Assembly: GCF_900185015.1 (NCBI RefSeq)
Contig: NZ_FXYD01000001.1
Span: 1-64,000, forward strand
Direction: 5' to 3'
Length of the DNA stretch: 64,000 nt
Source of the DNA: Octadecabacter ascidiaceicola
GTDB taxonomy: Bacteria > Pseudomonadota > Alphaproteobacteria > Rhodobacterales > Rhodobacteraceae
A model generated the notes under the pieces. The model was not told where the DNA came from and did no database searches. It worked only from the letters and a program-made list of their open reading frames with translations. The translations under genes and the position numbers were made by a program. How positions within the stretch are numbered: the first letter of the stretch is position 1; every line of letters begins with the position of its first letter. Positions 31,929 to 40,531 of this stretch are shown here, in pieces.

Positions 31929-33035
31929 ATGGCAACTATTGCAGGATCACGCCGCATTCGGCGCACACCGTTCTCGGACGGCGTCGAGGCCGCGGGCGTC
32001 AAGGGCTACACGGTCTATAACCATATGCTTTTGCCAACCGTTTTTCGCTCGGTCGTGGAGGACTATCACCACCTGAAATCTGCAGTGCAGGTTTGGGATG
32101 AGGCGTGTGAGCGGCAGGTCGAAATTCGCGGGCCGGATGCTGCGCGATTGATGCAAATGCTGACCCCACGCGACCTTCGCGGGATGTTGCCCGGCATGTG
32201 CTACTATGTGCCGATGGTGGATGAAACGGGCGGCATGCTGAATGATCCTGTCGCTGTGATGATTGCGGAAGATCGGTTCTGGGTTTCGATTGCCGATAGC
32301 GACTTATTGTTCTGGATCAAAGGTTTGGCGCACGGTCTTCGCTTGGATGTTCTGGTGGATGAGCCGGATGTTTCACCACTTGCGATCCAAGGACCCAAGG
32401 CCGATGAACTGGCGGCGCGGGTGTTTGGTGACAAGGTTAAGGACCTGAAGTTCTTCCGCTACGGCCATTTTGATTTCATGGGCCAAGGCATGATCGTGGC
32501 GCGGTCTGGCTACTCAAAGCAGGGCGGTTTTGAGGTTTACGTTGAGGGCGCGAAGAACGGGATGCCGTTTTGGAATGCGCTGATGGAGGCAGGAAAAGAC
32601 CTTGATGTTCATGCAGGTTGCCCAAACCTGATTGAACGGATTGAGGGCGGCCTGTTGTCATACGGCAATGACATGACCCGCGATAACACACCACACGAGG
32701 CAGGCTTGGGGCGGTTCTGTTCGACTCAAACCGCGATTGGCTGTGTCGGGCGCGACGCGCTTTTGCGTGTGTCAAAGGAAGGACCGGTTAAGCAGATACG
32801 CGGCCTGCGGATAGAGGGAACCTTGCCGCCTTGTGATCGCGCGTGGCCGATAATGGACGCAGAAGGGCAGCATCAGATCGGCGCAGTTACCTCCGCCGCT
32901 TGGTCGCCTGATTTTGAAACGAATGTCGCAATTGGCATGGTGCGGATGACCCACTGGGAACCGAAAACCGACGTAGATGTTGTGACACAAACAGGGGTTT
33001 TCCCTGCCGTCGTACAAGAAACTTTTTGGATATAG
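31929..33035 (+). CDS. dmdA: dimethylsulfoniopropionate demethylase
   Basis: A 368-residue GcvT-fold protein. It resembles the Ruegeria DmdA sequence as I remember it along the whole length (RRIRRTPFSDGVEAAGVKGYTVYNH opening, VWDEACERQVE, GGMLNDPVAV, SGYSKQGGFEVYVEG, LLSYGNDMT, C-terminal FWI). DmdA moves a methyl group from DMSP to tetrahydrofolate, giving methylmercaptopropionate. Being followed by acuI, as in Ruegeria, supports DmdA over a generic aminomethyltransferase. Paralogous GcvT-like proteins are the main alternative. Confidence 0.88.
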   Translation: MATIAGSRRIRRTPFSDGVEAAGVKGYTVYNHMLLPTVFRSVVEDYHHLKSAVQVWDEACERQVEIRGPDAARLMQMLTPRDLRGMLPGMCYYVPMVDETGGMLNDPVAVMIAEDRFWVSIADSDLLFWIKGLAHGLRLDVLVDEPDVSPLAIQGPKADELAARVFGDKVKDLKFFRYGHFDFMGQGMIVARSGYSKQGGFEVYVEGAKNGMPFWNALMEAGKDLDVHAGCPNLIERIEGGLLSYGNDMTRDNTPHEAGLGRFCSTQTAIGCVGRDALLRVSKEGPVKQIRGLRIEGTLPPCDRAWPIMDAEGQHQIGAVTSAAWSPDFETNVAIGMVRMTHWEPKTDVDVVTQTGVFPAVVQETFWI

Positions 33036-33053
33036 AAAATGAGGAGTGACGCC

Positions 33054-34037
33054 ATGTTTAATGCGTTGATGGTTGAAAAGGATGACGAAGGTAAGACCTC
33101 TGCGTCCGTCCAGCAAATTGATCTGGACCGTCTGCCTAAAGGCGACGTGACGGTTGCAGTCGAATATTCCACCGTGAACTACAAGGACGGTTTGTGCATT
33201 GGGCCTGGTGGCGGGTTGGTGCGCAATTACCCACATGTTCCAGGTATTGATTTTGCTGGTACCGTCGAGACATCCGATGATCCGCGCTACAAGGCGGGTG
33301 ATAAGGTCGTTCTAACCGGTTGGCGCGTTGGTGAAGCGCATTGGGGTGGCTATTCCCAAAAGGCCCGCGTTAAGGCGGATTGGTTGGTTCCGCTTCCTGA
33401 TGGTCTGGATGCCCGTCAAGCGATGGCCGTTGGCACCGCTGGTTTCACAGCGATGCTCGCCGTGATGGCGCTTGAAGATCATGGCATCAAAGACGGTCCG
33501 GTACTGGTGACTGGGGCTGCAGGGGGCGTTGGATCAGTAGCAACGGCGATCTTGGCGAACTTGGGTCATGAGGTTGCTGGCGTCACAGGGCGGCCTGACA
33601 CGGCGGATTACCTGAAATCCCTTGGTGCAACACAGATCGTCGCCCGTGAAGAGCTGAACGAAACCACCAAGCGCCCGCTTGAGGCGGAAACCTGGGGCGG
33701 GTGTGTTGATGCGGTTGGCGGAGAGATGCTGGCGCGCGTGCTGGGCCAAATGAAATACGGCGCGTCCGTTTCGGCGGTGGGCCTTGCGGGAGGGGCGGGG
33801 CTTCCGGCCACAGTCATTCCGTTCTTACTGCGTGGCGTGAACCTGCTTGGGATCGATTCCGTGATGCAGCCTTACGACAACCGTGTGCGTGCGTGGGCGC
33901 GAATTGCCAAAGATCTGCCTATAGATAAGCTTGACGCGATGGTGCAACCGGCTGTTCTGTCTGACCTGCCAGCCCTTGGGCGTGATATTTTGAAGGGCCA
34001 AGTGAAGGGCCGTGTTGTCGTTGATGTGAACGCATAG
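33054..34037 (+). CDS. acuI: acryloyl-CoA reductase (NADPH)
   Basis: A 327-residue medium-chain dehydrogenase/reductase of the YhdH/AcuI type. N-terminal VNYKDGLCI and PHVPGIDFAGTV motifs; cofactor-binding TGAAGGVGSVA in the middle. No zinc-ligand set is seen, as expected. It reduces toxic acryloyl-CoA to propionyl-CoA during DMSP/acrylate breakdown. The ATG at 33054 follows GAGGAG; an upstream in-frame ATG at 33039 is poorly supported. It is the last gene of the dmdA operon. Confidence 0.88.
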   Translation: MFNALMVEKDDEGKTSASVQQIDLDRLPKGDVTVAVEYSTVNYKDGLCIGPGGGLVRNYPHVPGIDFAGTVETSDDPRYKAGDKVVLTGWRVGEAHWGGYSQKARVKADWLVPLPDGLDARQAMAVGTAGFTAMLAVMALEDHGIKDGPVLVTGAAGGVGSVATAILANLGHEVAGVTGRPDTADYLKSLGATQIVAREELNETTKRPLEAETWGGCVDAVGGEMLARVLGQMKYGASVSAVGLAGGAGLPATVIPFLLRGVNLLGIDSVMQPYDNRVRAWARIAKDLPIDKLDAMVQPAVLSDLPALGRDILKGQVKGRVVVDVNA

Positions 34038-34277
34038 CGGCAACTCCGCGCTTGGGGTTCTGACTGGAGCCTCCGGCGGGGATATTTAAGAAACAAAGGC
34101 AAAAGGGGCGGCGTGAAGGCGTTGCCCTTTCGCAGCCTATTCACCGTATATGTCGAACTTTTGCCACGGCTCTTGCGCGGGTGGCTTGGGGAAGGGTATT
34201 TGCGATATAACGCAGATCATGGTGATCCGACCAAGAACGAAAAGACGTCGGACGGAGATCAAGTGAGGAGCAGAACA

Positions 34278-34718
34278 ATGCCTACAATGGGAAGATTGGT
34301 TGGAGCGATCCTTTTCGGCGCGCTTGCGTGGTACACGACAACATTGATTGTGCCACTGTTTCCAGAGGGAACAAACTTAGGCTACTTCCAAGAGCTGAAC
34401 ACGTTCTTTGGCTTGGTCGCAGGTTGGACCGTTGCTGGCCCGCGCGCGGGGACGGGCTATGTGGCGTCAATTAGTTATGGGCTGACAGCACTGGTTTCCA
34501 TGGTTGTCATGGCGCTGTTCTTTAATTCCTTCGTCGTCATGATCGAGCGGTCTTTGCGAAAGCGCTATGACGGGGCGGGAGAGGCCGTAACAGATGTTTT
34601 TGCGTTGTTTATGGAGCATGGGATGATGATCCTTACGCCGGAGATCATTACGACATTGCTGGTTGGCGGTGTGGTTGGTGGTCTTGTAACTGAGGCGTTT
34701 GGACGGCGGTTCACCTAA
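34278..34718 (+). CDS. trgA: TrgA-like membrane protein
   Basis: A 146-residue membrane protein with about four helices, starting at the ATG at 34278 (AGGAGCAG upstream). It resembles TrgA from the tellurite-resistance locus of Rhodobacter sphaeroides. The order trgA-trgB-cysK, known from that organism, is repeated here, which supports the name. The stop overlaps the trgB ATG (TAATG). Biochemical function is unknown. Confidence 0.82.
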   Translation: MPTMGRLVGAILFGALAWYTTTLIVPLFPEGTNLGYFQELNTFFGLVAGWTVAGPRAGTGYVASISYGLTALVSMVVMALFFNSFVVMIERSLRKRYDGAGEAVTDVFALFMEHGMMILTPEIITTLLVGGVVGGLVTEAFGRRFT

Positions 34719-35836
34719 TGGACGTTTTTATTTTCGGCACGTTGTTGCACATGCCGCTTTTGGAAGTCGTGAGTGGCGACTCCGACGTTACCAAGCGTAT
34801 CTCTTGGGCTGTGCGACCAGGGTATCGTGTCAGCCGTGTTGACGGGCATGAGTTTCCGATCATGCACGAAGACGCAGATAGCGTTGCCGAAGGTGTGGTG
34901 ATTGAAGGCTTGAGCGATGCTCAACTTGAAAGGTTGGATTTTTACGAGAAAGCCTTTGATTATAGTCGCGTTGATTTCGTTGTTCTTGATAGGGATCAGG
35001 CGCCGCGAAGTGTCACGGCCTATGTGCCGCCAGACGGGCGCTGGACACCTGCTGAACCTTGGAACCGTGAAAAATGGATTTCCGATTTTGGCGAAGTCAC
35101 CACGATGGCCGCGATTGAAGCTATCGCGGCGCTTGGTAATATGACACCCATGCAAATGGGTCTGCAATATCCGAACATGATGTCACGTGCAGCGTCACGT
35201 CAACGTGCTGCGAAATCCGGTGTGAATGGGCGGATGGGGCGCGAAGATGTTCATTTGATCGAGGCGCGTAAGGCATATGCCGGTTTCTTCAATGTCGAAG
35301 AGTTGGACCTAACCTTCCGTCGTTTTGATGGATCTATGTCAGAGCCTGTAAACCGTGCTGTTTTCGTTGGAGTGGATGCAGCGATTGTGCTGCCATATGA
35401 TCCTGTCCGAGACCGCGTGATGCTGGTCGAACAGTTCCGCCCAGGTGCATATTTCCGAGGGGATCCGAACCCTTGGACGCTGGAACCAATTGCCGGGCGC
35501 ATCGACCCCGGTGAAGAGCCCGAAGAGGCGGCAATTCGTGAAGCGCAAGAAGAGGCGGGGATTAAGATCACGTCGCTGCGCGGCGTGTCCGCGGCCTATC
35601 CAAGTCCGGGGACGACCACCGAGCATTTCTATGTTTTTATCGGCATTACTGAATTGCCTGACGGTGCCGAAGGCGTAGCAGGTAACCTGTCAGAGGCTGA
35701 AGACATTCGTTCGCAAGTAATGGATTGGACGGAGTTTGATGCGGCCTTGAATGCTGGTGAGTTCCGTCTGTTGCCGCTGCTTGTCGCGGGGCATTGGTTG
35801 GCACGCAATCGTGAAAGCTTGCGCGCATCTGCTTGA
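34718..35836 (+). CDS. trgB: TrgB-like protein: gamma-glutamylcyclotransferase-like domain fused to NUDIX hydrolase
   Basis: A 372-residue two-domain protein. The N-terminus (about 1-150) is a gamma-glutamylcyclotransferase/AIG2-like fold (DVFIFGTLLHMPLL). The C-terminal half is a NUDIX hydrolase with a complete Nudix box (G-x5-E-x7-REAQEEAGI, about residues 262-284), of the ADP-ribose pyrophosphatase type. It overlaps trgA by one base. In Rhodobacter trgB contributes to tellurite resistance, but the natural substrate may be ADP-ribose or a related nucleotide. Confidence 0.88.
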   Translation: MDVFIFGTLLHMPLLEVVSGDSDVTKRISWAVRPGYRVSRVDGHEFPIMHEDADSVAEGVVIEGLSDAQLERLDFYEKAFDYSRVDFVVLDRDQAPRSVTAYVPPDGRWTPAEPWNREKWISDFGEVTTMAAIEAIAALGNMTPMQMGLQYPNMMSRAASRQRAAKSGVNGRMGREDVHLIEARKAYAGFFNVEELDLTFRRFDGSMSEPVNRAVFVGVDAAIVLPYDPVRDRVMLVEQFRPGAYFRGDPNPWTLEPIAGRIDPGEEPEEAAIREAQEEAGIKITSLRGVSAAYPSPGTTTEHFYVFIGITELPDGAEGVAGNLSEAEDIRSQVMDWTEFDAALNAGEFRLLPLLVAGHWLARNRESLRASA

Positions 35837-35886
35837 AGGTACGCGAGGGCTCGCCTACACCTGTTACAAATGTGAAAGGCTTGCCA

Positions 35887-36924
35887 ATGACCATCCGAAA
35901 TGACCTCGCTGACGCTGTCGGCAACACACCCCTTATCCGCCTGAAAGCCGCCTCTGAGGAAACGGGCTGCGAGATTTTGGGCAAAGCGGAATTTATGAAC
36001 CCTGGTCAGTCGGTTAAGGACCGCGCGGCGTTGTTCATTATTCGCGATGCGGTGGAAAACGGGCTGTTGAAACCGGGCGGCACGATCGTTGAAGGCACGG
36101 CAGGTAACACGGGGATCGGTCTTGCGTTGGTTGGGGCATCGATGGGGTTCAAAACCGTCATCGTCATTCCCGAGACGCAATCGGAAGAAAAGAAAGAAAT
36201 GTTGCGCCTTGCGGGGGCGGAACTGGTACAGGTTCCGGCGGCACCTTACCGCAACCCAAACAACTTTGTGCGTTATTCAGAACGGCTGGCAAATGAACTG
36301 GCCCGCAGCACCAATGAAGGCGTGATCTGGGCCAACCAGTTTGACAATGTCGCCAACCGCCAAGCCCATATTGAAACCACTGGCCCCGAAATTTGGGATC
36401 AGACAGGTGGCAAGGTTGACGGGTTCATCTGTGCTGTTGGATCAGGTGGCACGTTGGCAGGTGTCGCGATGGCGCTTCAGCCCAAGGGCGTGAAGATCGG
36501 CCTTGCGGACCCTGACGGGGCGGCGCTGTTCAACTATTACACTAAGGGTGAGCTGAGCATGACGGACGGGGGCTCTATCAATGAGGGCATCGGTCAGGTG
36601 CGTATCACCAAGAACCTTGAAGGGCTGACACCGGATTACAACTATAACATCCACGATGCGGATGCCTTGCCCTATGTGTTTGATCTGCTTCAAAACGAAG
36701 GCCTTTGCTTGGGCGGATCAAGCGGTGTGAACATCGCGGGTGCCGTGCGCATGGCCAAGGACATGGGGCCGGGTCATACGATTGTGACGATGCTGTGTGA
36801 CTATGGCACGCGCTATCAGTCCAAACTGTTCAATCCCGATTTCCTGCGCGAAAAGGGGCTGCCTGTGCCAAGTTGGTTGGACAAAGAGCCAATGGATATC
36901 CCGTCAGTCATGGAAGATGTGTAA
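35887..36924 (+). CDS. cysK: cysteine synthase A
   Basis: A 345-residue PLP-dependent O-acetylserine sulfhydrylase. The PLP lysine is Lys44 in NPGQSVKDRAA; the TAGNTGIGLA phosphate-adjacent loop and GSGGTLAGV phosphate-binding loop are present. It makes cysteine from O-acetylserine and sulfide. The start at 35887 is used, since the upstream open codons lack homology. Its place directly after trgAB matches the Rhodobacter tellurite locus, where extra cysteine synthase counters oxyanion stress. Confidence 0.94.
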   Translation: MTIRNDLADAVGNTPLIRLKAASEETGCEILGKAEFMNPGQSVKDRAALFIIRDAVENGLLKPGGTIVEGTAGNTGIGLALVGASMGFKTVIVIPETQSEEKKEMLRLAGAELVQVPAAPYRNPNNFVRYSERLANELARSTNEGVIWANQFDNVANRQAHIETTGPEIWDQTGGKVDGFICAVGSGGTLAGVAMALQPKGVKIGLADPDGAALFNYYTKGELSMTDGGSINEGIGQVRITKNLEGLTPDYNYNIHDADALPYVFDLLQNEGLCLGGSSGVNIAGAVRMAKDMGPGHTIVTMLCDYGTRYQSKLFNPDFLREKGLPVPSWLDKEPMDIPSVMEDV

Positions 36925-39305
36925 TGCGTTTTATAAGGCTTTGCCTTGTATTGCTTCTTGTGGCGTCCCCGGTGTGGGCACAAGACGACGGCAGTGTGGT
37001 GGTGGCCGTCGAAGAAGACGTCATTGGTGAAACCTTTGCTGACGAGGCCGAGTGGGACAGTTTCACCGCCCGTGTTGAGCGCGCGATTGAAGCGGGGCTT
37101 GCCTCCAATTCGGTTTTGACGGGGCTAAGAAGCGAACTAGTGGAATGGCGTGATACGTTTCTGACGCGCCAATCACTGAACGCACCACGTATTGCGACCG
37201 TTAGCTCGCAGATTGATGCGCTGGGCGCTGTTCCTGAAACAGGGGACGAGGACGCGCGTATTGCGGCCCGTCGCGCTGAACTGACTGCTCAGCTTACGGA
37301 ACTCAGCGTGCCGGTGACGTTGGCCACTGAAGCCCATACCCAAGCGGATGGTCTGATCGGCGAGATCGACAGCCTGATGCGCAATCGCCAGACCGAGAAC
37401 TTCCTTGCGCGGTCGCAATCCCCGTTGAACCCAAGCGGGTGGAACGCAGCGTGGGCGTCCCTCGGAGATGCTTCACTAAGTATAAAAGGCGAGGTGGAAG
37501 GCGAAGTCTCCAACCCGAGCCGCAAAACAGAATTTGTAAGCAACCTGCCAGCCATTCTTGCGCTGCTCGCCGTTGCGATCGTGTTTCTTATCCGCGGGCG
37601 TGCTTGGTTCAGGGTGGCGGCAGACGCCATTGTTGCGCGCTTTCGGCGCGGGAATGCGGTTGTTCAGTTTGTCCTATCGCTTGGGCAAGTTGTTATCCCG
37701 CTCATCGGTCTTATTGCGTTGGCCCAAGCGCTTGGGCTTGTGGGGATGTCAGGGCGACGCCTTGGTGCGCTTATTGAGGTTCTTCCGGTCTTTGGGTTTA
37801 TTGCGATTGTCGGTCATTGGCTTGCGGGGCAGTTGACGCCCTACAACATGGACGTTGAAGCGCACCCGCTAGGAATGTCGCCACAGATTTCGGCCCGCAC
37901 CCATAAGCGTATGATCATCTTGGGATACGCGATGGCGCTGTTCGGGTTCGCGCAGACGTTCATTGCGTCCAACAATTTTAACACCACGTCAGAAGCCTTG
38001 GTGATGTTCCCGTTTGGGTTCTTGCTTGCTTGGGCGCTTTATTTGTTTGGGAAAACCTTAGGCAAAAGTGCCGTCGAGATGGGCGATGACACCACACGCC
38101 AATTCAGGGCCGGACTGCGTACCGCGTTTAGCAGAGGTCTGATGCTTTCAGCGTTGGGGGGCTTTGTTTTGGCTTGTTTGGGCTATGCCAATGCCTTTGA
38201 AGGGGTGACCTATCCGGCGGCTTTGTCCGTCATGGTGATCGCAGTGTTGATGTTACTGCAGCGCTTGGCCGTGGACGGTTACGCATTGTTTTCCAAGGGG
38301 GATGGGCTGGCCTCCGAGGCGCTTATCCCTGTGTTGATCGGCTTTGTCCTTGTGCTGCTTTCCTTGCCAGTCTTCGCGCTGATTTGGGGCGCACAGGTTA
38401 CCGATATTACCGAACTTTGGACGCGGTTCCGTGAAGGGTTCAGCATTGGGGAAACGACGATTTCGCCGTCGAACTTCATGTTGTTCGCCGTCGTCTTTGT
38501 TGCCGGTTACGCGGTGACACGCATGGTTCAGGGGGCGCTACGATCAAGCGTTCTGCCGCGCACAAAGATGGATGTGGGCGGGCAGAACGCGGTTGTTTCA
38601 GGTGTCGGTTATGTCGGGATATTCTTGGCCGCCGTCGTGGCGATTACCACGGCTGGTATCGACCTAAGCGGGCTGGCGATTGTTGCGGGTGCCTTGTCGG
38701 TTGGTATCGGTTTTGGTTTGCAAAACATCGTGTCCAACTTTGTCGCGGGGATCATTTTGTTGATCGAACGCCCGATCAGCCAAGGCGACTGGATCGAGGT
38801 CGGTGGGCAGATGGGCTATGTGCGTGATATTTCGGTGCGCTCAACGCGGATCGAGACCTTTGATCGCACAGACGTCATCGTGCCCAACGCCGATCTTGTC
38901 AGCAATCAGGTCACCAACTGGACGCGCGGCAACAGCGTTGGCCGTGTGATTGTGCCGGTGGGCGTGGCCTATGGCACCGACACCGATATGATCACTGACA
39001 TCCTACAAGAGATCGCGGAAGCGCATCCGATGGTGCTGTTGAACCCGCGCCCGTCTGTTGTGTTCCAAGAATTCGGTGCAGACAGCCTCAACTTTGAAAT
39101 CCGGGCGATCTTGCGGGATGTGAACTACGTGCTGTCGGTGAAGTCCGAAATGAACCACGCGATCGCCAAGCGTTTCGTGGAAGAGGGCATCGAAATCCCG
39201 TTCGGGCAGCGTGACATCTGGTTGCGCAATCCCGAAGCGTTGGATTTTGGCGCCAAACGGCCCGCCCGTAAGCCGAGCAAACCGGAGTGTGATCCGAAAT
39301 CATGA
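36924..39305 (+). CDS. MscS-family mechanosensitive channel with DUF3772-type periplasmic domain
   Basis: A 793-residue protein: signal peptide (residues 1-20, ending VWAQ), a helical periplasmic region to about residue 210, then around ten hydrophobic helices, and a C-terminal MscS core from about residue 575 (GLAIVAGALSVGIGFGLQNIVSNFVAGIILLIERP pore helix and DWIEVGG beta domain). It belongs to the large-MscS/DUF3772 group that releases solutes on hypo-osmotic shock. Its ATG overlaps the cysK stop (TAATG). The tail after the MscS domain is Lys/Pro rich. Confidence 0.92.
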   Translation: MRFIRLCLVLLLVASPVWAQDDGSVVVAVEEDVIGETFADEAEWDSFTARVERAIEAGLASNSVLTGLRSELVEWRDTFLTRQSLNAPRIATVSSQIDALGAVPETGDEDARIAARRAELTAQLTELSVPVTLATEAHTQADGLIGEIDSLMRNRQTENFLARSQSPLNPSGWNAAWASLGDASLSIKGEVEGEVSNPSRKTEFVSNLPAILALLAVAIVFLIRGRAWFRVAADAIVARFRRGNAVVQFVLSLGQVVIPLIGLIALAQALGLVGMSGRRLGALIEVLPVFGFIAIVGHWLAGQLTPYNMDVEAHPLGMSPQISARTHKRMIILGYAMALFGFAQTFIASNNFNTTSEALVMFPFGFLLAWALYLFGKTLGKSAVEMGDDTTRQFRAGLRTAFSRGLMLSALGGFVLACLGYANAFEGVTYPAALSVMVIAVLMLLQRLAVDGYALFSKGDGLASEALIPVLIGFVLVLLSLPVFALIWGAQVTDITELWTRFREGFSIGETTISPSNFMLFAVVFVAGYAVTRMVQGALRSSVLPRTKMDVGGQNAVVSGVGYVGIFLAAVVAITTAGIDLSGLAIVAGALSVGIGFGLQNIVSNFVAGIILLIERPISQGDWIEVGGQMGYVRDISVRSTRIETFDRTDVIVPNADLVSNQVTNWTRGNSVGRVIVPVGVAYGTDTDMITDILQEIAEAHPMVLLNPRPSVVFQEFGADSLNFEIRAILRDVNYVLSVKSEMNHAIAKRFVEEGIEIPFGQRDIWLRNPEALDFGAKRPARKPSKPECDPKS

Positions 39306-40021
39306 CCAAGCAGTTGTTCATTGAAGATGCCTACCAGCGCGACGCAGAGGCCCGTGTGTTTGCCGTCACGGACGAAGGCGGCATTATTCTGGATGAGACG
39401 ATTTTCTATGCCACCAGCGGCGGTCAACCGGGTGACAGCGGCAAGTTGACATGGGACGGCGGAGAAATCGAAATCGCGACAGCCGTGAAGGGTGACGGCG
39501 GCACCGTGATCCTTGTTCCAGCCGAGCCGAACGCCTTGCCAGCTGTTGGCGCGTCTGTGACGCAGGCTCTGAATTGGGAACGCCGCCACCGCCACATGCG
39601 GGTTCATACCGCGCTGCATTTGTTGTCAGTTGTCATTCCGCTGCCAGTTACGGGTGGATCGATTGGCACGGAAAAAGGGCGGCTCGATTTTGATATGCCC
39701 GATGCGATTGAGGATAAGGTGGCTTTAGAAGAAACGCTGAACAAGCTGATCAATTGTGATTTCGAAGTGTCGAGCGAATGGATTACCGAAGAGGAACTCG
39801 CCGCGAAGCCTGAGCTGGTGAAAACCATGTCCGTTGCACCACCCAAAGGGGCAGGGCGCATTCGCCTTGTGCGGATCGGGGAAGGCGAAAACACCGCCGA
39901 TTTGCAGCCCTGTAGCGGCACCCATGTGCGTTATACGTCCGAAATCGGCCGCGTTCGTTTGGGGAAGGTTGAAAAAAAGGGCAAGCAGAACCGCCGTGTT
40001 TACTTGCACTTGGATACATGA
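39302..40021 (+). CDS. alanyl-tRNA editing protein (AlaX type)
   Basis: A 239-residue trans-editing deacylase that removes mischarged Ser or Gly from tRNA-Ala. Zinc ligands: His102 and His106 (VHTALH), Cys204 and His208 (CSGTH). The N-terminal GGQPGDSG motif of the glycine-rich domain is present, making it AlaX-M like. It overlaps the upstream channel gene and the downstream membrane-protein gene by 4 bases each. Confidence 0.92.
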   Translation: MTKQLFIEDAYQRDAEARVFAVTDEGGIILDETIFYATSGGQPGDSGKLTWDGGEIEIATAVKGDGGTVILVPAEPNALPAVGASVTQALNWERRHRHMRVHTALHLLSVVIPLPVTGGSIGTEKGRLDFDMPDAIEDKVALEETLNKLINCDFEVSSEWITEEELAAKPELVKTMSVAPPKGAGRIRLVRIGEGENTADLQPCSGTHVRYTSEIGRVRLGKVEKKGKQNRRVYLHLDT

Positions 40022-40383
40022 CGTTTCAGCTGGTCGCGCGCCTTGTCGTGCTTGTCTGCGCTGTATTGTTCGTGATTTTCCTGATCGCCCCGCAGGCTTA
40101 TTCTCCGCTTTATGGGGTTGAGACGAACCAGAGCGCGCAGTTCATGACACGCCGCGCCGCGCCCATGTTTTTAGCGCCGATGATTATCTTGTGGGCCGCG
40201 TCCAGTGCGCCGCGCAATGGGTTGCGTGATGCCATTGCCTTTGGTTTTGCCGCCTTGTTTGCCGGTGTTGGCGTAACGGGCGTGATGGCATGGATGCAGG
40301 GGGTTGCATCGCCGATGACCCTTTTGGCTGCAGCAGGTGAGGCGTTGATTGCGGCACTTCTGCTTGGCACGCGCAAAAACTAG
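40018..40383 (+). CDS. four-helix membrane protein, unknown
   Basis: A 121-residue protein with four hydrophobic segments (starting near residues 8, 48, 70 and 100) and a short basic tail. I do not recognise the family. It overlaps the alaX stop by 4 bases (ATGA), so it is the last gene of the trgA-to-alaX series. The tRNA-Ser gene begins 58 bases after its stop. Confidence 0.7.
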   Translation: MTFQLVARLVVLVCAVLFVIFLIAPQAYSPLYGVETNQSAQFMTRRAAPMFLAPMIILWAASSAPRNGLRDAIAFGFAALFAGVGVTGVMAWMQGVASPMTLLAAAGEALIAALLLGTRKN

Positions 40384-40441
40384 AACAAAGCGCCAAACGC
40401 CTCTTGCAATGGTGGGGCATTATTGGCTAAACGCCCCTCAC

Positions 40442-40531
40442 GGACAGGTGGCCGAGTGGTCGAAGGCGCACGCCTGGAAAGTGTGTAGGCGGGAGACCGT
40501 CTCCAGGGTTCGAATCCCTGTCTGTCCGCCA
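40442..40531 (+). tRNA. tRNA-Ser (anticodon GGA)
   Basis: Acceptor stem GGACAGG pairing with CTGTCC, the class II long variable arm, anticodon loop CTGGAAA giving anticodon GGA (codons TCC/TCT), T-arm GGTTCGAATCC and an encoded CCA at 40529..40531. The decayed mobile element starts directly downstream, so this gene's 3' end is a likely integration site. Confidence 0.95.

Noticed and set aside
39960-39990. A7 run in the alaX gene as a further slippery site
   Set aside because: The frame is complete and the next gene already has a normal overlapping ATGA start, so no frameshift is needed.
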